Origin: JAXMBN01 sp046349875
GTDB lineage: Bacteria; Planctomycetota; Planctomycetia; Pirellulales; Pirellulaceae
Assembly: GCA_046349875.1 (NCBI GenBank)
Contig: JAXMBN010000028.1
Coordinates: 14,509 to 78,508, forward strand
DNA length: 64,000 nt
Reading direction: 5' to 3'
The position numbers and the translations under genes are program-made. The notes beneath the pieces were generated by a model, which saw only the letters and a program-made list of their open reading frames with translations, did no database searches and was not told the DNA's origin. Position 1 is the first letter of the stretch. Each line of letters opens with the position of its first letter. Shown here one piece after another: positions 42,597 to 50,748 of the stretch.

Positions 42597-44108
42597 TTAG
42601 GTTCCTAACAATACACCTGCGATGGCTGCATTCAAAAGGGTCGCGGTATATCCGACAAACAGCGCTTTGAGACCCAATCGAGCCAAATCATTCCGGCGAC
42701 CTGGGGCGAGCGCACCAATGCCTCCCAGTTGAATTCCAACCGAGGAAAAATTCGCAAAACCTGTCAACGCAAAGGCTGCCAATTGATAGGAACGATCCGA
42801 CATCGATCCCGCGATGGCTTTCATGCCTTTCAGTTGAATATATGCAAAGTGCTCGTTGATCACGAGTTTTGTTCCGAGCAAACTGCCGACTTTGTCTTGA
42901 TCCGCCGATTCCACACCCATCAAGAACGCAATAGGCGAGAACAGTTTGCCGAATATCCATTGCAATGAAATTTTGTCAGGCATGGCCCATCCAAAAGTTC
43001 GCGTGATCCATTGCGTCTGAATGACGGAGAGCAAACCATCGATCAGTGCAGTAAAAGCGATGAACACGATGAGCATGGCCGCCACATTGAGAGCGAGACG
43101 GAGACCATCGCTGGTTCCCGAGGCAGCTGCGTCGACAGCATTTACGTAAGGTGATTTCTCGGTATTCATCTTGATGCTGCCCGAGGTTTCGGGAACGGAA
43201 ACTTCCGGCATAAAGAGCTTGGCAAGATACAGACTGCAAGGGCAGGCCATAACGCAAGTCGTCAACACGGCCACTGGATCGGCTCCGTAGCTGATGTAAA
43301 CCGCCATCATTCCACCCGAGATATGCGCCATGCCACTCGTCATCAACGCGAACAGCTCGGAGTTCGTCATGCGAGGCACATAGGGTTTGACGATCAATGG
43401 TGCTTCGGTTTGACCCATAAAGACGTTGGCGGACACACTCAACGTTTCAGCGCCACTGGTCCCCATCACGTAGATCATCACTTTGGACATGCCCCGAACG
43501 CAAATTTGGAGAATGCCAAAGTGATATAGAACTGTAAAGAATGCCGATACGAACAAGATGGTGGGAAGGACGATGAACGCAAAGGGAAACGCAAAGTTAT
43601 CGCCGAAGACCGTTGCCATGTCGCTTGGTTTGGCCAAGTTGCCAAATACAAACTTGCCACCTTCGTTGGCATAGCCAATAAACGTATCCACGATTCCTGC
43701 AAACCACTTGATGCCATCATGCACCGACCATTCAACTGTCCTCGATTCTTGCGTGACAGGATCGATGGTATTGTAGGAGAATCGGCCATGGATCACGAGC
43801 AACGCTAAGCACAGTTGAAGGGCGACGCCTCCCAAGATGGTCTTCTTGTTGACCGCCCGAAGATTGGAGGAAAACATCGCCACCAATCCGAAGAAAAAGA
43901 GGATCCCAACAGCCGCTTGGCCCCGCACTCCAATGATGGATTGCATTGCATAGGCGAGGAGTGCCAAGGTAAAGATTGATGCACCAATCGCAATACGCCA
44001 TGAAAGAGGCGTTCCAGGAATCGGCGGTAGCGGATTGTGAACCACCGAATCAATAGGTGGGGCCGGAGATGGATTTTCAGATGGCGAAGGGGATGTATTC
44101 GGTCCCAT
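42597..44108 (-). CDS. nupC: Concentrative nucleoside transporter (NupC family)
   Basis: A 503-residue CNT-family permease, which imports nucleosides with H+ or Na+. The family signatures are GQTEAPLIVKPYV (first re-entrant loop motif) and MTSGMAHISGGMMAVYISYGAD, with NEHFAYIQLKG and ALTGFANFSSVGIQLGGIGALAP near the C-terminus. The Pro/Ser-rich N-terminal stretch (SPSPSENPSPAPP) is extra. Paired with the DUF6807 gene and divergent from the oxidoreductase at 44325. Confidence 0.93.
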   Translation of the reverse strand: MGPNTSPSPSENPSPAPPIDSVVHNPLPPIPGTPLSWRIAIGASIFTLALLAYAMQSIIGVRGQAAVGILFFFGLVAMFSSNLRAVNKKTILGGVALQLCLALLVIHGRFSYNTIDPVTQESRTVEWSVHDGIKWFAGIVDTFIGYANEGGKFVFGNLAKPSDMATVFGDNFAFPFAFIVLPTILFVSAFFTVLYHFGILQICVRGMSKVMIYVMGTSGAETLSVSANVFMGQTEAPLIVKPYVPRMTNSELFALMTSGMAHISGGMMAVYISYGADPVAVLTTCVMACPCSLYLAKLFMPEVSVPETSGSIKMNTEKSPYVNAVDAAASGTSDGLRLALNVAAMLIVFIAFTALIDGLLSVIQTQWITRTFGWAMPDKISLQWIFGKLFSPIAFLMGVESADQDKVGSLLGTKLVINEHFAYIQLKGMKAIAGSMSDRSYQLAAFALTGFANFSSVGIQLGGIGALAPGRRNDLARLGLKALFVGYTATLLNAAIAGVLLGT

Positions 44109-44200
44109 CGATGAGACTCCTCAAGCCAATTTGGATCGGTGATGATCACAAGAAAAGGGGACGAATAGGCCGAGCCCGCCAGTTTTGGATTCAGCGAGTT

Positions 44201-44230
44201 TGTGATGGCAGCTCAGTTTTGTCTATACTG
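44201..44230 (+). promoter_or_regulatory. Probable promoter of the Gfo/Idh/MocA gene
   Basis: TTGTGA (44201-44206), 18-bp spacer, TATACT (44225-44230): four and five of six matches. It lies about 95 bp before the ATG in the divergent intergenic region. Confidence 0.45.
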
Positions 44231-44324
44231 AATCGACCTCAGAGTATGACCGACTTTTCTCTGAAGGCAATCGAGCCCTTCGCAAATCGGCCTCTCCCTT
44301 TTCATTTCCACGAGGAATCCCACC

Positions 44325-45776
44325 ATGTCGTTGATGACGCGTCGCCAATTTGTTACTTCAACCACTGTCGCTGGAGTTGCAGGTGCTGCCCTTATGGCTC
44401 GACCTGCCCGCGGTATCCCACTGGCCAACGACGAGATTCGTTTGGGATTCATCGGGTGTGGTGGTCGGGCGGGCGAGCATGTCGATGCCTTTTCGAAGCT
44501 CGACGGAGTTGCCTTCTCTGCATTCTGCGATCCCGATGAATCGCGGATTGCATCCAAGAAGAAGGAATATGCCAAGGCCAAAGGTTACGCCGATCTTCGA
44601 GCCTTGATCGACGACAAGAACATCGATGCGGTCGTTGTTGCGACGTGCAACCATTGGCACTGTTTGGCTGCGATTTGGGCAATGCAGGCAGGCAAGGATG
44701 TTTACGTAGAAAAGCCACTATCGCATAGCCAGTGGGAAGGCCAACAAACAGTAGCGGCAGCTCGCAAGTATCAACGCATCTGCCAGGTCGGTACTCAGCA
44801 ACGTTCCGATCCGATGCAAGCTCAGATCAAACAGTTCCTGCACGAAGAAAAGGCCCTCGGCGAGATTCTTTCCGCTCGCGTGAATCGATATGGAGTTCGG
44901 AAGACGATCGGTAAGCGCGATACCCCGCTGCCCATCGACAAATCCGTCGACTACAACCTCTGGTTGGGCCCCGCTCAAGAAAAGCCGATCTATCGAGAGA
45001 ATTTTCATTACGATTGGCACTGGGATTGGAATACAGGATCTGGCGAGATGGGGAACTGGGGCGTCCACGTTCTCGATGATTTGCGCAACAATGTGTTCCT
45101 CGATAAAGTCACGCTGCCTAAGCGCATCATGGGAGGTGGCGGACGCATGGTTTGGAATGATGCAGGGGAAACCCCCAATGTTCATTTCGTCTATTTTGAT
45201 ACGGGTTCCATCCCTGTCGTGATTGGACTTACGAATTTGCCTGATGGTCCGGACAGCAATAAATCTCCGAAGGCTCCGGGGCCAGGAAGTGGATATATCG
45301 CTTACTGTGAAGGAGGAAGGCTTGAGGGGCAGCGAGGCAAAGCGGTTGCGTTCGATAAGGATGGCAAAATTGTCAAGTCGTTCAACGGCAACAGCGGAGG
45401 CCGATTGCATCAGCAAAACTTTTTGGATGCGGTGCGAAAACGCGATTCAAGCATGTTGAATACCGAAGTATTGGTAGGACACCATTCGACCGGTTGGTGC
45501 AACTTGGCAAACGTCGCCTATCAGTCGGCTTCAACCTTTGACCGCAGCAAGTTGGATCAGGTTCAGACGGAAGACTGGAAGGCGCTGGTGCAAGAAATGG
45601 AGAAGCACCTCGGGTCTTTCAACATCAAGCTAGATGGAGAAGGGATGAAACTTGGGCCGATGCTGACCTTTGATCCAGAGAAAGAACGCTTTGTTGGCGA
45701 TAACGCAACGGTGGCCAATGGATTCTTGAAGCGAGTCTATCGCGATCCATTCGTCGTTCCCAACATCACGGGTTGA
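44325..45776 (+). CDS. Tat-exported Gfo/Idh/MocA family oxidoreductase
   Basis: A 483-residue NAD(P)-dependent oxidoreductase. The twin-arginine signal MTRRQFVTSTTVAGVAG ends near ARG-IP; the Rossmann motif LGFIGCGGRAGEHV and the family's VYVEKPLSHSQWEGQ with the catalytic Lys follow. WHWDWNTGSGEMGNWGVHVLDD carries the conserved Gly/His block of the C-terminal domain. Planctomycetes have many exported members whose sugar substrates are mostly unknown. Alone on this strand, divergent from nupC. Confidence 0.93.
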   Translation: MSLMTRRQFVTSTTVAGVAGAALMARPARGIPLANDEIRLGFIGCGGRAGEHVDAFSKLDGVAFSAFCDPDESRIASKKKEYAKAKGYADLRALIDDKNIDAVVVATCNHWHCLAAIWAMQAGKDVYVEKPLSHSQWEGQQTVAAARKYQRICQVGTQQRSDPMQAQIKQFLHEEKALGEILSARVNRYGVRKTIGKRDTPLPIDKSVDYNLWLGPAQEKPIYRENFHYDWHWDWNTGSGEMGNWGVHVLDDLRNNVFLDKVTLPKRIMGGGGRMVWNDAGETPNVHFVYFDTGSIPVVIGLTNLPDGPDSNKSPKAPGPGSGYIAYCEGGRLEGQRGKAVAFDKDGKIVKSFNGNSGGRLHQQNFLDAVRKRDSSMLNTEVLVGHHSTGWCNLANVAYQSASTFDRSKLDQVQTEDWKALVQEMEKHLGSFNIKLDGEGMKLGPMLTFDPEKERFVGDNATVANGFLKRVYRDPFVVPNITG

Positions 45777-45838
45777 TGTAGAAAGCTCGCGAAGCAAGGA
45801 CAGAATATTCCATTCTAGCGACAGCTTCTGGATCTTAT

Positions 45839-45865
45839 GCGAGTGGATGGTCGTGGTCCACTCGC
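45839..45865 (+). terminator. Hairpin downstream of the Gfo/Idh/MocA gene
   Basis: Perfect 9-bp stem (GCGAGTGGA/TCCACTCGC, 9-base loop) about 60 bp past the stop. No T-run follows. Confidence 0.35.
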
Positions 45866-45921
45866 TGATGCATCAACAGAGATTCGTAAATGTGTTGAAT
45901 GGGAAACCGGCTCGGTGCAGG

Positions 45922-46419
45922 TTAGGTGTCTTGAGGTTCCGAGTCGTTGTTACCCATGTTGTCGATGACGTCATCGGTACTTAGATAAGCTTTGTTCTCG
46001 TGATCGAGTGTGATCGTCGACCGAATCGTGGCGTTCCGCAAGAAGGTCGGTGGGATCCAGCTATTGTCGTTGAAGCGGCAGCTGATATCGACCGTCACGG
46101 TTTCAGTGGATGTCGTAAAGGTCGTCGGCGTGATCGTGATTGTGGAATTGCGGATTCCGGCTGCATTCAGAAACACTTGCGCTTGCGCACGGATTTGTGT
46201 GGCGGTCTTGCCCGGTATGATGGCGACTCGCGCGGCTTCATAGGCTGCTTGATCTACCGAATGTCGCGCGAAAACAAAACGCGTGAATTCAAAACCGGCC
46301 ATGACCGTCATGAAGAAGATGCCAGCGCAAATAGCAAACTCGACCGTTAGAGCTCCCCGGCGATGATTGCGACGACGTTTTGTTGAGCCTTTGAAGTTCT
46401 TCATGGTGCATCTCATCAT
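45922..46419 (-). CDS. TadE-like pseudopilin protein
   Basis: A 165-residue protein with a short basic leader (KRRRNHRRGALTVEFAICAG) directly before a single hydrophobic helix, the TadE pattern with Glu near the start of the helix, then RHSVDQAAYEAARVAIIPG. TadE-family proteins are minor pseudopilins of Flp/Tad pili or secretion systems. It overlaps the vWA gene by 4 bp. A start at the ATG at 46404 is also possible. Confidence 0.85.
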   Translation of the reverse strand: MMRCTMKNFKGSTKRRRNHRRGALTVEFAICAGIFFMTVMAGFEFTRFVFARHSVDQAAYEAARVAIIPGKTATQIRAQAQVFLNAAGIRNSTITITPTTFTTSTETVTVDISCRFNDNSWIPPTFLRNATIRSTITLDHENKAYLSTDDVIDNMGNNDSEPQDT

Positions 46420-47597
46420 TCTGCCAGCATCGCCGGTAGGGTTTCAGCGATTTGACGAAAGGTTGAATTCAGCGCGCTCTCGTTGGGGGCATAATAGAAA
46501 TTGCCACCACCGGCGCTGGCGATGTTTTGCATCAGCGTTTGATCGGCCTGAGCACTGAAGGCAATGGTGTGAACGCGAATGTTGCTTTGCAATGCGAGCG
46601 TAGCCAAGTCAACGGGATCATCCCCTTGGGTCAGTACACCGTCGGTTACCAAAATCATCGTCTTGCAAGCGGTTGTTCGCGTCGTGGCGGTATCGGTAAG
46701 GATTGTGATCCCTTCTCGCATGCCGGCCGCAATATTTGTATTCCCGATCAACGGCTTCGTTCCATAGGCGGAGATCTTGTCTCGGATGAGCGTGTAATTA
46801 TTCGTGAGTTTTTGATCGACCGAGGCCACCACGGATTCATAGACACCGAAGGTGAAGTTGCTTGAATAGGATGCCATGCCAACATGAATGTCGAACGGAT
46901 TTGCTTCGACGATGTCCAAGAAGATGTCCATCGAATTGGTGAGTGCAGCCCAGCGACTCAACGTGGCATGTGGTGGTTCAAAGTAGTTCTGGATGGATGA
47001 GCCACCACTGAGAGTTCCTGGATAGCTCCAGGGTGTATTGGTGAGGTCCCAAGCCATGGAGCCTGATCGATCTAAGACTACGCATACATCCAAATCGACG
47101 CGCGATGCGATGGCTCGAAGGTGTGGGGAGAAGTTGCGAGGTTGAAACATGGCTGGAAACGCAGCCATCGTCGCGCCACCCGAAGGAAGATTGTCGAGAC
47201 TTGAATCCACCCGGACCGCATTCAACAGATTCCCGCGCGGACCTGCGGTGAAGGTCAAGGCATTGTTGTTGCCACGATCGCAAACGCCGAAGGTGAGATC
47301 GCTTGAAGTCAAATTGAAGGGCCGACCGGCTACTTTATGCATGGCAGCGATTTGAATCGCCTTGGACTGTGCCTGGGTCGACGATTGGGTCTTACCCAAG
47401 GTGACCGAGGCCGCCTTAGCTGCGGCGTCGGTTGCGAGGCGTTGTTCAGTCCGTACCAATTCCATGTAGGCCAAATTGATGCAGTAACCGCAGACCACAG
47501 TGACGGCTGCCAGCAAGAAAACAGCCAAGGCGATAAAGACACCACGTCGTTGGGCCGTGTGCCGTCGGTTTCTGCGTTTGGAAATGGAAATGCTCAT
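46416..47597 (-). CDS. TadG-like protein with von Willebrand A domain
   Basis: A 393-residue protein. The N-terminal basic stretch and membrane helix (RRGVFIALAVFLLAAVTVVC) with NLAYMELVRTEQRLATDAAA match the Tad pseudopilin type. A vWA domain follows from about residue 168 with a complete MIDAS start (DRSGS, 176-180) and later metal-site residues (GNTNIAAGMREGI, LVTDG). vWA-bearing TadG proteins are known in Tad loci. Flanked on both sides by TadE-like genes. Confidence 0.85.
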   Translation of the reverse strand: MSISISKRRNRRHTAQRRGVFIALAVFLLAAVTVVCGYCINLAYMELVRTEQRLATDAAAKAASVTLGKTQSSTQAQSKAIQIAAMHKVAGRPFNLTSSDLTFGVCDRGNNNALTFTAGPRGNLLNAVRVDSSLDNLPSGGATMAAFPAMFQPRNFSPHLRAIASRVDLDVCVVLDRSGSMAWDLTNTPWSYPGTLSGGSSIQNYFEPPHATLSRWAALTNSMDIFLDIVEANPFDIHVGMASYSSNFTFGVYESVVASVDQKLTNNYTLIRDKISAYGTKPLIGNTNIAAGMREGITILTDTATTRTTACKTMILVTDGVLTQGDDPVDLATLALQSNIRVHTIAFSAQADQTLMQNIASAGGGNFYYAPNESALNSTFRQIAETLPAMLAE

Positions 47598-47632
47598 GAT
47601 GTTGTGCCTCGGCTGGTATTCAACGATCCGAT

Positions 47633-48064
47633 TTATTCGCGCAGCATGACTGCTTGAACCGACAAATTCCCTTGGTCACTGATGACAAACCGCGTCGGTG
47701 AATTGCTCGCCCAGGGTGCGGTCACGGAAATCGTGATCGCTTCTCCCGTTGCAATCGAAAGGATATTCGCAGGTGTTACGGTTACCGATCCGCCTCTTAC
47801 GTTGCGTTGTTGGAGGATCGTGTTGCATCGATCGATGACTTGAGCATTGGTAGTATTGCGACGCGCCCCCAATCGTGCACCTTCATAGGCGGCAATGACG
47901 AGACTCTGACGCAGAAAGATGCGTTGGCAAATCTCGATCGTTCCAAAGACCAGCACGAGCAAGACGGGCAACACGAATGCCAGTTCAACAGCGGCAACTC
48001 CTTTTCGAGTTCGCCGCCGGTTTCGGCGGGCAATCGTTTGGAAATGAATCGATTGGGCGTTCAT
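47633..48064 (-). CDS. TadE-like pseudopilin protein
   Basis: A 143-residue protein with a basic leader (RRNRRRTRKGVAAVELAFVL) running into a hydrophobic helix with the conserved Glu, then FLRQSLVIAAYEGARLGARR. The ATG at 48064 is chosen because longer starts would run into the upstream gene. It lies 35 bp before the vWA gene. No tadA ATPase or prepilin peptidase is visible in the window. Confidence 0.85.
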   Translation of the reverse strand: MNAQSIHFQTIARRNRRRTRKGVAAVELAFVLPVLLVLVFGTIEICQRIFLRQSLVIAAYEGARLGARRNTTNAQVIDRCNTILQQRNVRGGSVTVTPANILSIATGEAITISVTAPWASNSPTRFVISDQGNLSVQAVMLRE

Positions 48065-48140
48065 GGATAAGGGCCAGCAAACAAGGGATTGAGGCCACAA
48101 GGACCTCTGGAATCCCTCAATACTAGGATGCGAATTGAGG

Positions 48141-48914
48141 CTAGTTCGGCAAATTGGCAAATTCATCACTGAGATTTTGTGCATTGACCGCGCCGATATC
48201 GACCACAAACAAAGCGTCGTTGTAGTCCAAATCCCCACCACCGACGATGTCTTCAAATCCGATCAAGACATAGGGCGTATCAGGCAACAGGAAAGCCACG
48301 ACGTGTTGCAGCTTGTCCGAGTTCTTCTTGGTGTCGTTCCAAAGCCAAGTCGTTCCACCGTTGACCCCATTCGAGATGCAGAAGAAATCGAGTTGCCAAC
48401 CATTTCCACCGACCCCGATATCGATGAAGTCACCAACTTGAAGCGGTTCCCATGTGGATCGGCTGCTACCAATGGAAGCGTCTGGAAAGATCAAATAGGG
48501 AGTGCCCGGTGTCGACGATCCGGCGGGAGTGTACGAGAATCCAAGCGAGTTATGGTAGCCTGCCCCTTCGGCCAAGAAATAGACGCGAATGGGTTTGTCG
48601 GAAGCCGTTCGCAGAAAGAGCTTCGAGGCGTTTAGCTTGAACCCGCTGGCACCATTGAAAACAACCCCTTCGCTCAACTTGTCATTGATGATCTGTTGGA
48701 AGGTTGGAAGGTAGGTTGTGTGAAAGGATAATGCTCGCGCGTCGGACCGATTTCCAATGACGTTGCCGTAAATCGGAAGGCTGAATGGCCGAGCAGGCGA
48801 TTGAACAATCGTTGCAGGATAGGTTGGCTGCTTCTTCTTTTGAGCCATGCAAGGCATCGAAACCGTCGCAACCAAACCAAATACCAAAAGGACGACGACA
48901 GGGTTCCGATGCAT
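48141..48914 (-). CDS. Secreted DUF4114-like protein
   Basis: A 257-residue protein with a signal peptide (NPVVVLLVFGLVATVSMPCMAQ). The C-terminal half has the acidic pattern of DUF4114 domains: LIGFEDIVGGGDLDYNDALF, which resembles a calcium-binding loop, and GWQLDFFCISNGVNGG. Function unknown. Its end is 76 bp upstream of the TadE gene on the same strand, so it may belong to that locus. Confidence 0.7.
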   Translation of the reverse strand: MHRNPVVVLLVFGLVATVSMPCMAQKKKQPTYPATIVQSPARPFSLPIYGNVIGNRSDARALSFHTTYLPTFQQIINDKLSEGVVFNGASGFKLNASKLFLRTASDKPIRVYFLAEGAGYHNSLGFSYTPAGSSTPGTPYLIFPDASIGSSRSTWEPLQVGDFIDIGVGGNGWQLDFFCISNGVNGGTTWLWNDTKKNSDKLQHVVAFLLPDTPYVLIGFEDIVGGGDLDYNDALFVVDIGAVNAQNLSDEFANLPN

Positions 48915-49034
48915 TTTTTTGACTCCGGCTCAGTGAAAAAATACGCATCCTGCGCCTGATTCATTCCTCTCCATCTGAACCCTAGCTTTTTTTCCGCCCC
49001 CCTGCCGTCCATTTCCCAAAAATCTCTCCAACCT

Positions 49035-49060
49035 CAATAGGTGCCAGCCACCTATCGTTG
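49035..49060. repeat. REP-like palindrome
   Basis: ATAGGTG-CCAGC-CACCTAT with one mismatch farther out. Same family as the palindrome at 49173 and the flanks of the RAYT gene at 32-33 kb. Confidence 0.8.
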
Positions 49061-49172
49061 ACCCCAAGCTTTTTGGGATTGGTTTTTCTTATGATGCTGA
49101 CTTGGCGATAAAAAAGACGCAGCCAACACTCTTTTCCAAAATTCGACTGTTTCCAGCAAATTCAGCCATATT

Positions 49173-49201
49173 CAACAATAGGTGCCAGCCACCTATTGTT
49201 G
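49173..49201. repeat. REP-like palindrome, perfect 12-bp stem
   Basis: CAACAATAGGTG-CCAGC-CACCTATTGTTG. The copy at 49035 shares the loop and orientation, 113 bp away. Both lie in the roughly 340-bp gap between the DUF4114 gene and the Tat protein gene. Confidence 0.9.
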
Positions 49202-49252
49202 GCGCCGCGGGTGGTTTGGTTATGCCCTAGCTTGTGAAATTAGCTGTGCTGA

Positions 49253-50629
49253 TTAAGAGTGCCAGGAGAGTTGGGAGGTGCCGCGGCGAAGAGAGAAGCA
49301 ATAAATGGACTGGGAAGGGCTCTCGGCCCAGAAGGTCCCGTCCTCGAGCAAGCTTGCTTTGGAGACTTCTCTGAGTCGGACGCTGTGATTGCCATTCTCG
49401 GAAGAATAGACAGCGTCCCGAATTCCATGGGGTACTCGGATCGTGAAGTTCGGGCAATCCAAGGGGCCTTCCAAGGTGATGCCCGATGCTGCGACATCGA
49501 TGCGTGTTAGTTCCTTGGCCGCCCAGTAACGAGCGATCTGGCTGACTTTCATCCACTGAGTCACGTCAGCAAACTGCGCATGCAGAGTCCGTACGATGCG
49601 CTGGAATGCTTTGAAGCCCTCCTCTTCTCCGTTGCCATAGAGGCCGGCCCAATGGCATAGCATAATGGCCGGTTGACGTCGTTGGATAAGTTCCACCATC
49701 CGCCCCGCAGAACCGTCGCGACTGCAGTACTTTTCATCTTCGCATGGTCGGCTTCCATCCCAACCACCAAACCAGTCTCCTGTTCCAGCAGGGACATTGA
49801 CGGTCACTTGAAGGGAATTCAAAGAACGAGAACGAAGGGCTTCCATTTTGGGAACGGTTGGCTTGTCGTCGTCGATGACATACTTGAAGTAGTGTGGCAG
49901 CTCGACTCCATAGACATCGCGAACAGCTTCAAAGACCGCAAGCGGGAGCTTTTCTTTTACTTTGTTGCCAAAGCCTCCAGGTGTTGTGATCCCTTCACAA
50001 GGAAGGTCGCAGTTTTTCAATATCTTCAAAGCATAGGCCAAGTAACTCGCCAGTTCATCCACGCTTTTGTCTTCTTGAGGAAACGAATTCTCCATCGTGC
50101 CTGCGTGCGAAGGTTCCATGGGGCGTCCGGTCTTGAGATCGATCAGACGCGTATGCGTAATCATTTCGGGATGGATGTCCCAATTGGGTACCATAAGATC
50201 GCGAACCAGTTGCAGGCTATTGCGAAGCGATTGTCGCGACCACCCAGGTAGTTCGCGGTCTAACCAGCCCACGCACGCAGGATAAGGGACGATGCTGTAC
50301 TTCCCTTTGACGCCCTGCTCTGCCGACCACGTTCCAAAGCGTCGCACAAAGTCATCAGGTATTTCATGTGGCCAACGTTCCCATGGCCTTCTATACTCAT
50401 CGCGTTCTGGCCAAGCCTCGGCAAATTGAGGCATACAATAGCGGCCCATGTTTACTAAGCAAGTCGAGTCATCGATGATGAATGAAAGTGGAACTCGATA
50501 GCGAGGAAGTTCCACGTCCACTGTGTTATCCCACGGACACGCCGATGCGACGGAAGGGCTTGCCAACGATGCTCCTGCAACGAACGAGCTCATCTTCACA
50601 AATTGGCGACGATCCATCCGAGATTCCAT
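49253..50629 (-). CDS. Tat-exported protein of unknown function
   Basis: A 458-residue protein with a twin-arginine signal (MDRRQFVKMSSFVAGASLA). The ATG at 50629 is preferred because CTGGAG lies 8 bases upstream. The mature part starts with VPLSFIIDDSTCLVNMGRYC, where the paired Asp and the later DIHPEMITHTR resemble metal-site segments of NodB-like deacetylase barrels; this is only a loose resemblance. EGITTPGGFGNKVKEKLP and IMLCHWAGLYGNGEEEGF are other conserved-looking blocks. No clear neighbour on this strand. Confidence 0.65.
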   Translation of the reverse strand: MESRMDRRQFVKMSSFVAGASLASPSVASACPWDNTVDVELPRYRVPLSFIIDDSTCLVNMGRYCMPQFAEAWPERDEYRRPWERWPHEIPDDFVRRFGTWSAEQGVKGKYSIVPYPACVGWLDRELPGWSRQSLRNSLQLVRDLMVPNWDIHPEMITHTRLIDLKTGRPMEPSHAGTMENSFPQEDKSVDELASYLAYALKILKNCDLPCEGITTPGGFGNKVKEKLPLAVFEAVRDVYGVELPHYFKYVIDDDKPTVPKMEALRSRSLNSLQVTVNVPAGTGDWFGGWDGSRPCEDEKYCSRDGSAGRMVELIQRRQPAIMLCHWAGLYGNGEEEGFKAFQRIVRTLHAQFADVTQWMKVSQIARYWAAKELTRIDVAASGITLEGPLDCPNFTIRVPHGIRDAVYSSENGNHSVRLREVSKASLLEDGTFWAESPSQSIYCFSLRRGTSQLSWHS

Positions 50630-50748
50630 GGCGAACACTCCAGATGCAAAGGTGGGATTCAACAACGGCACGAAAAGGTAGGTTGCTACGATACCGTATT
50701 TTTCTTCGCCCTATCGTATCACGTTCGGTACCGCATTGTTGAACTTTG

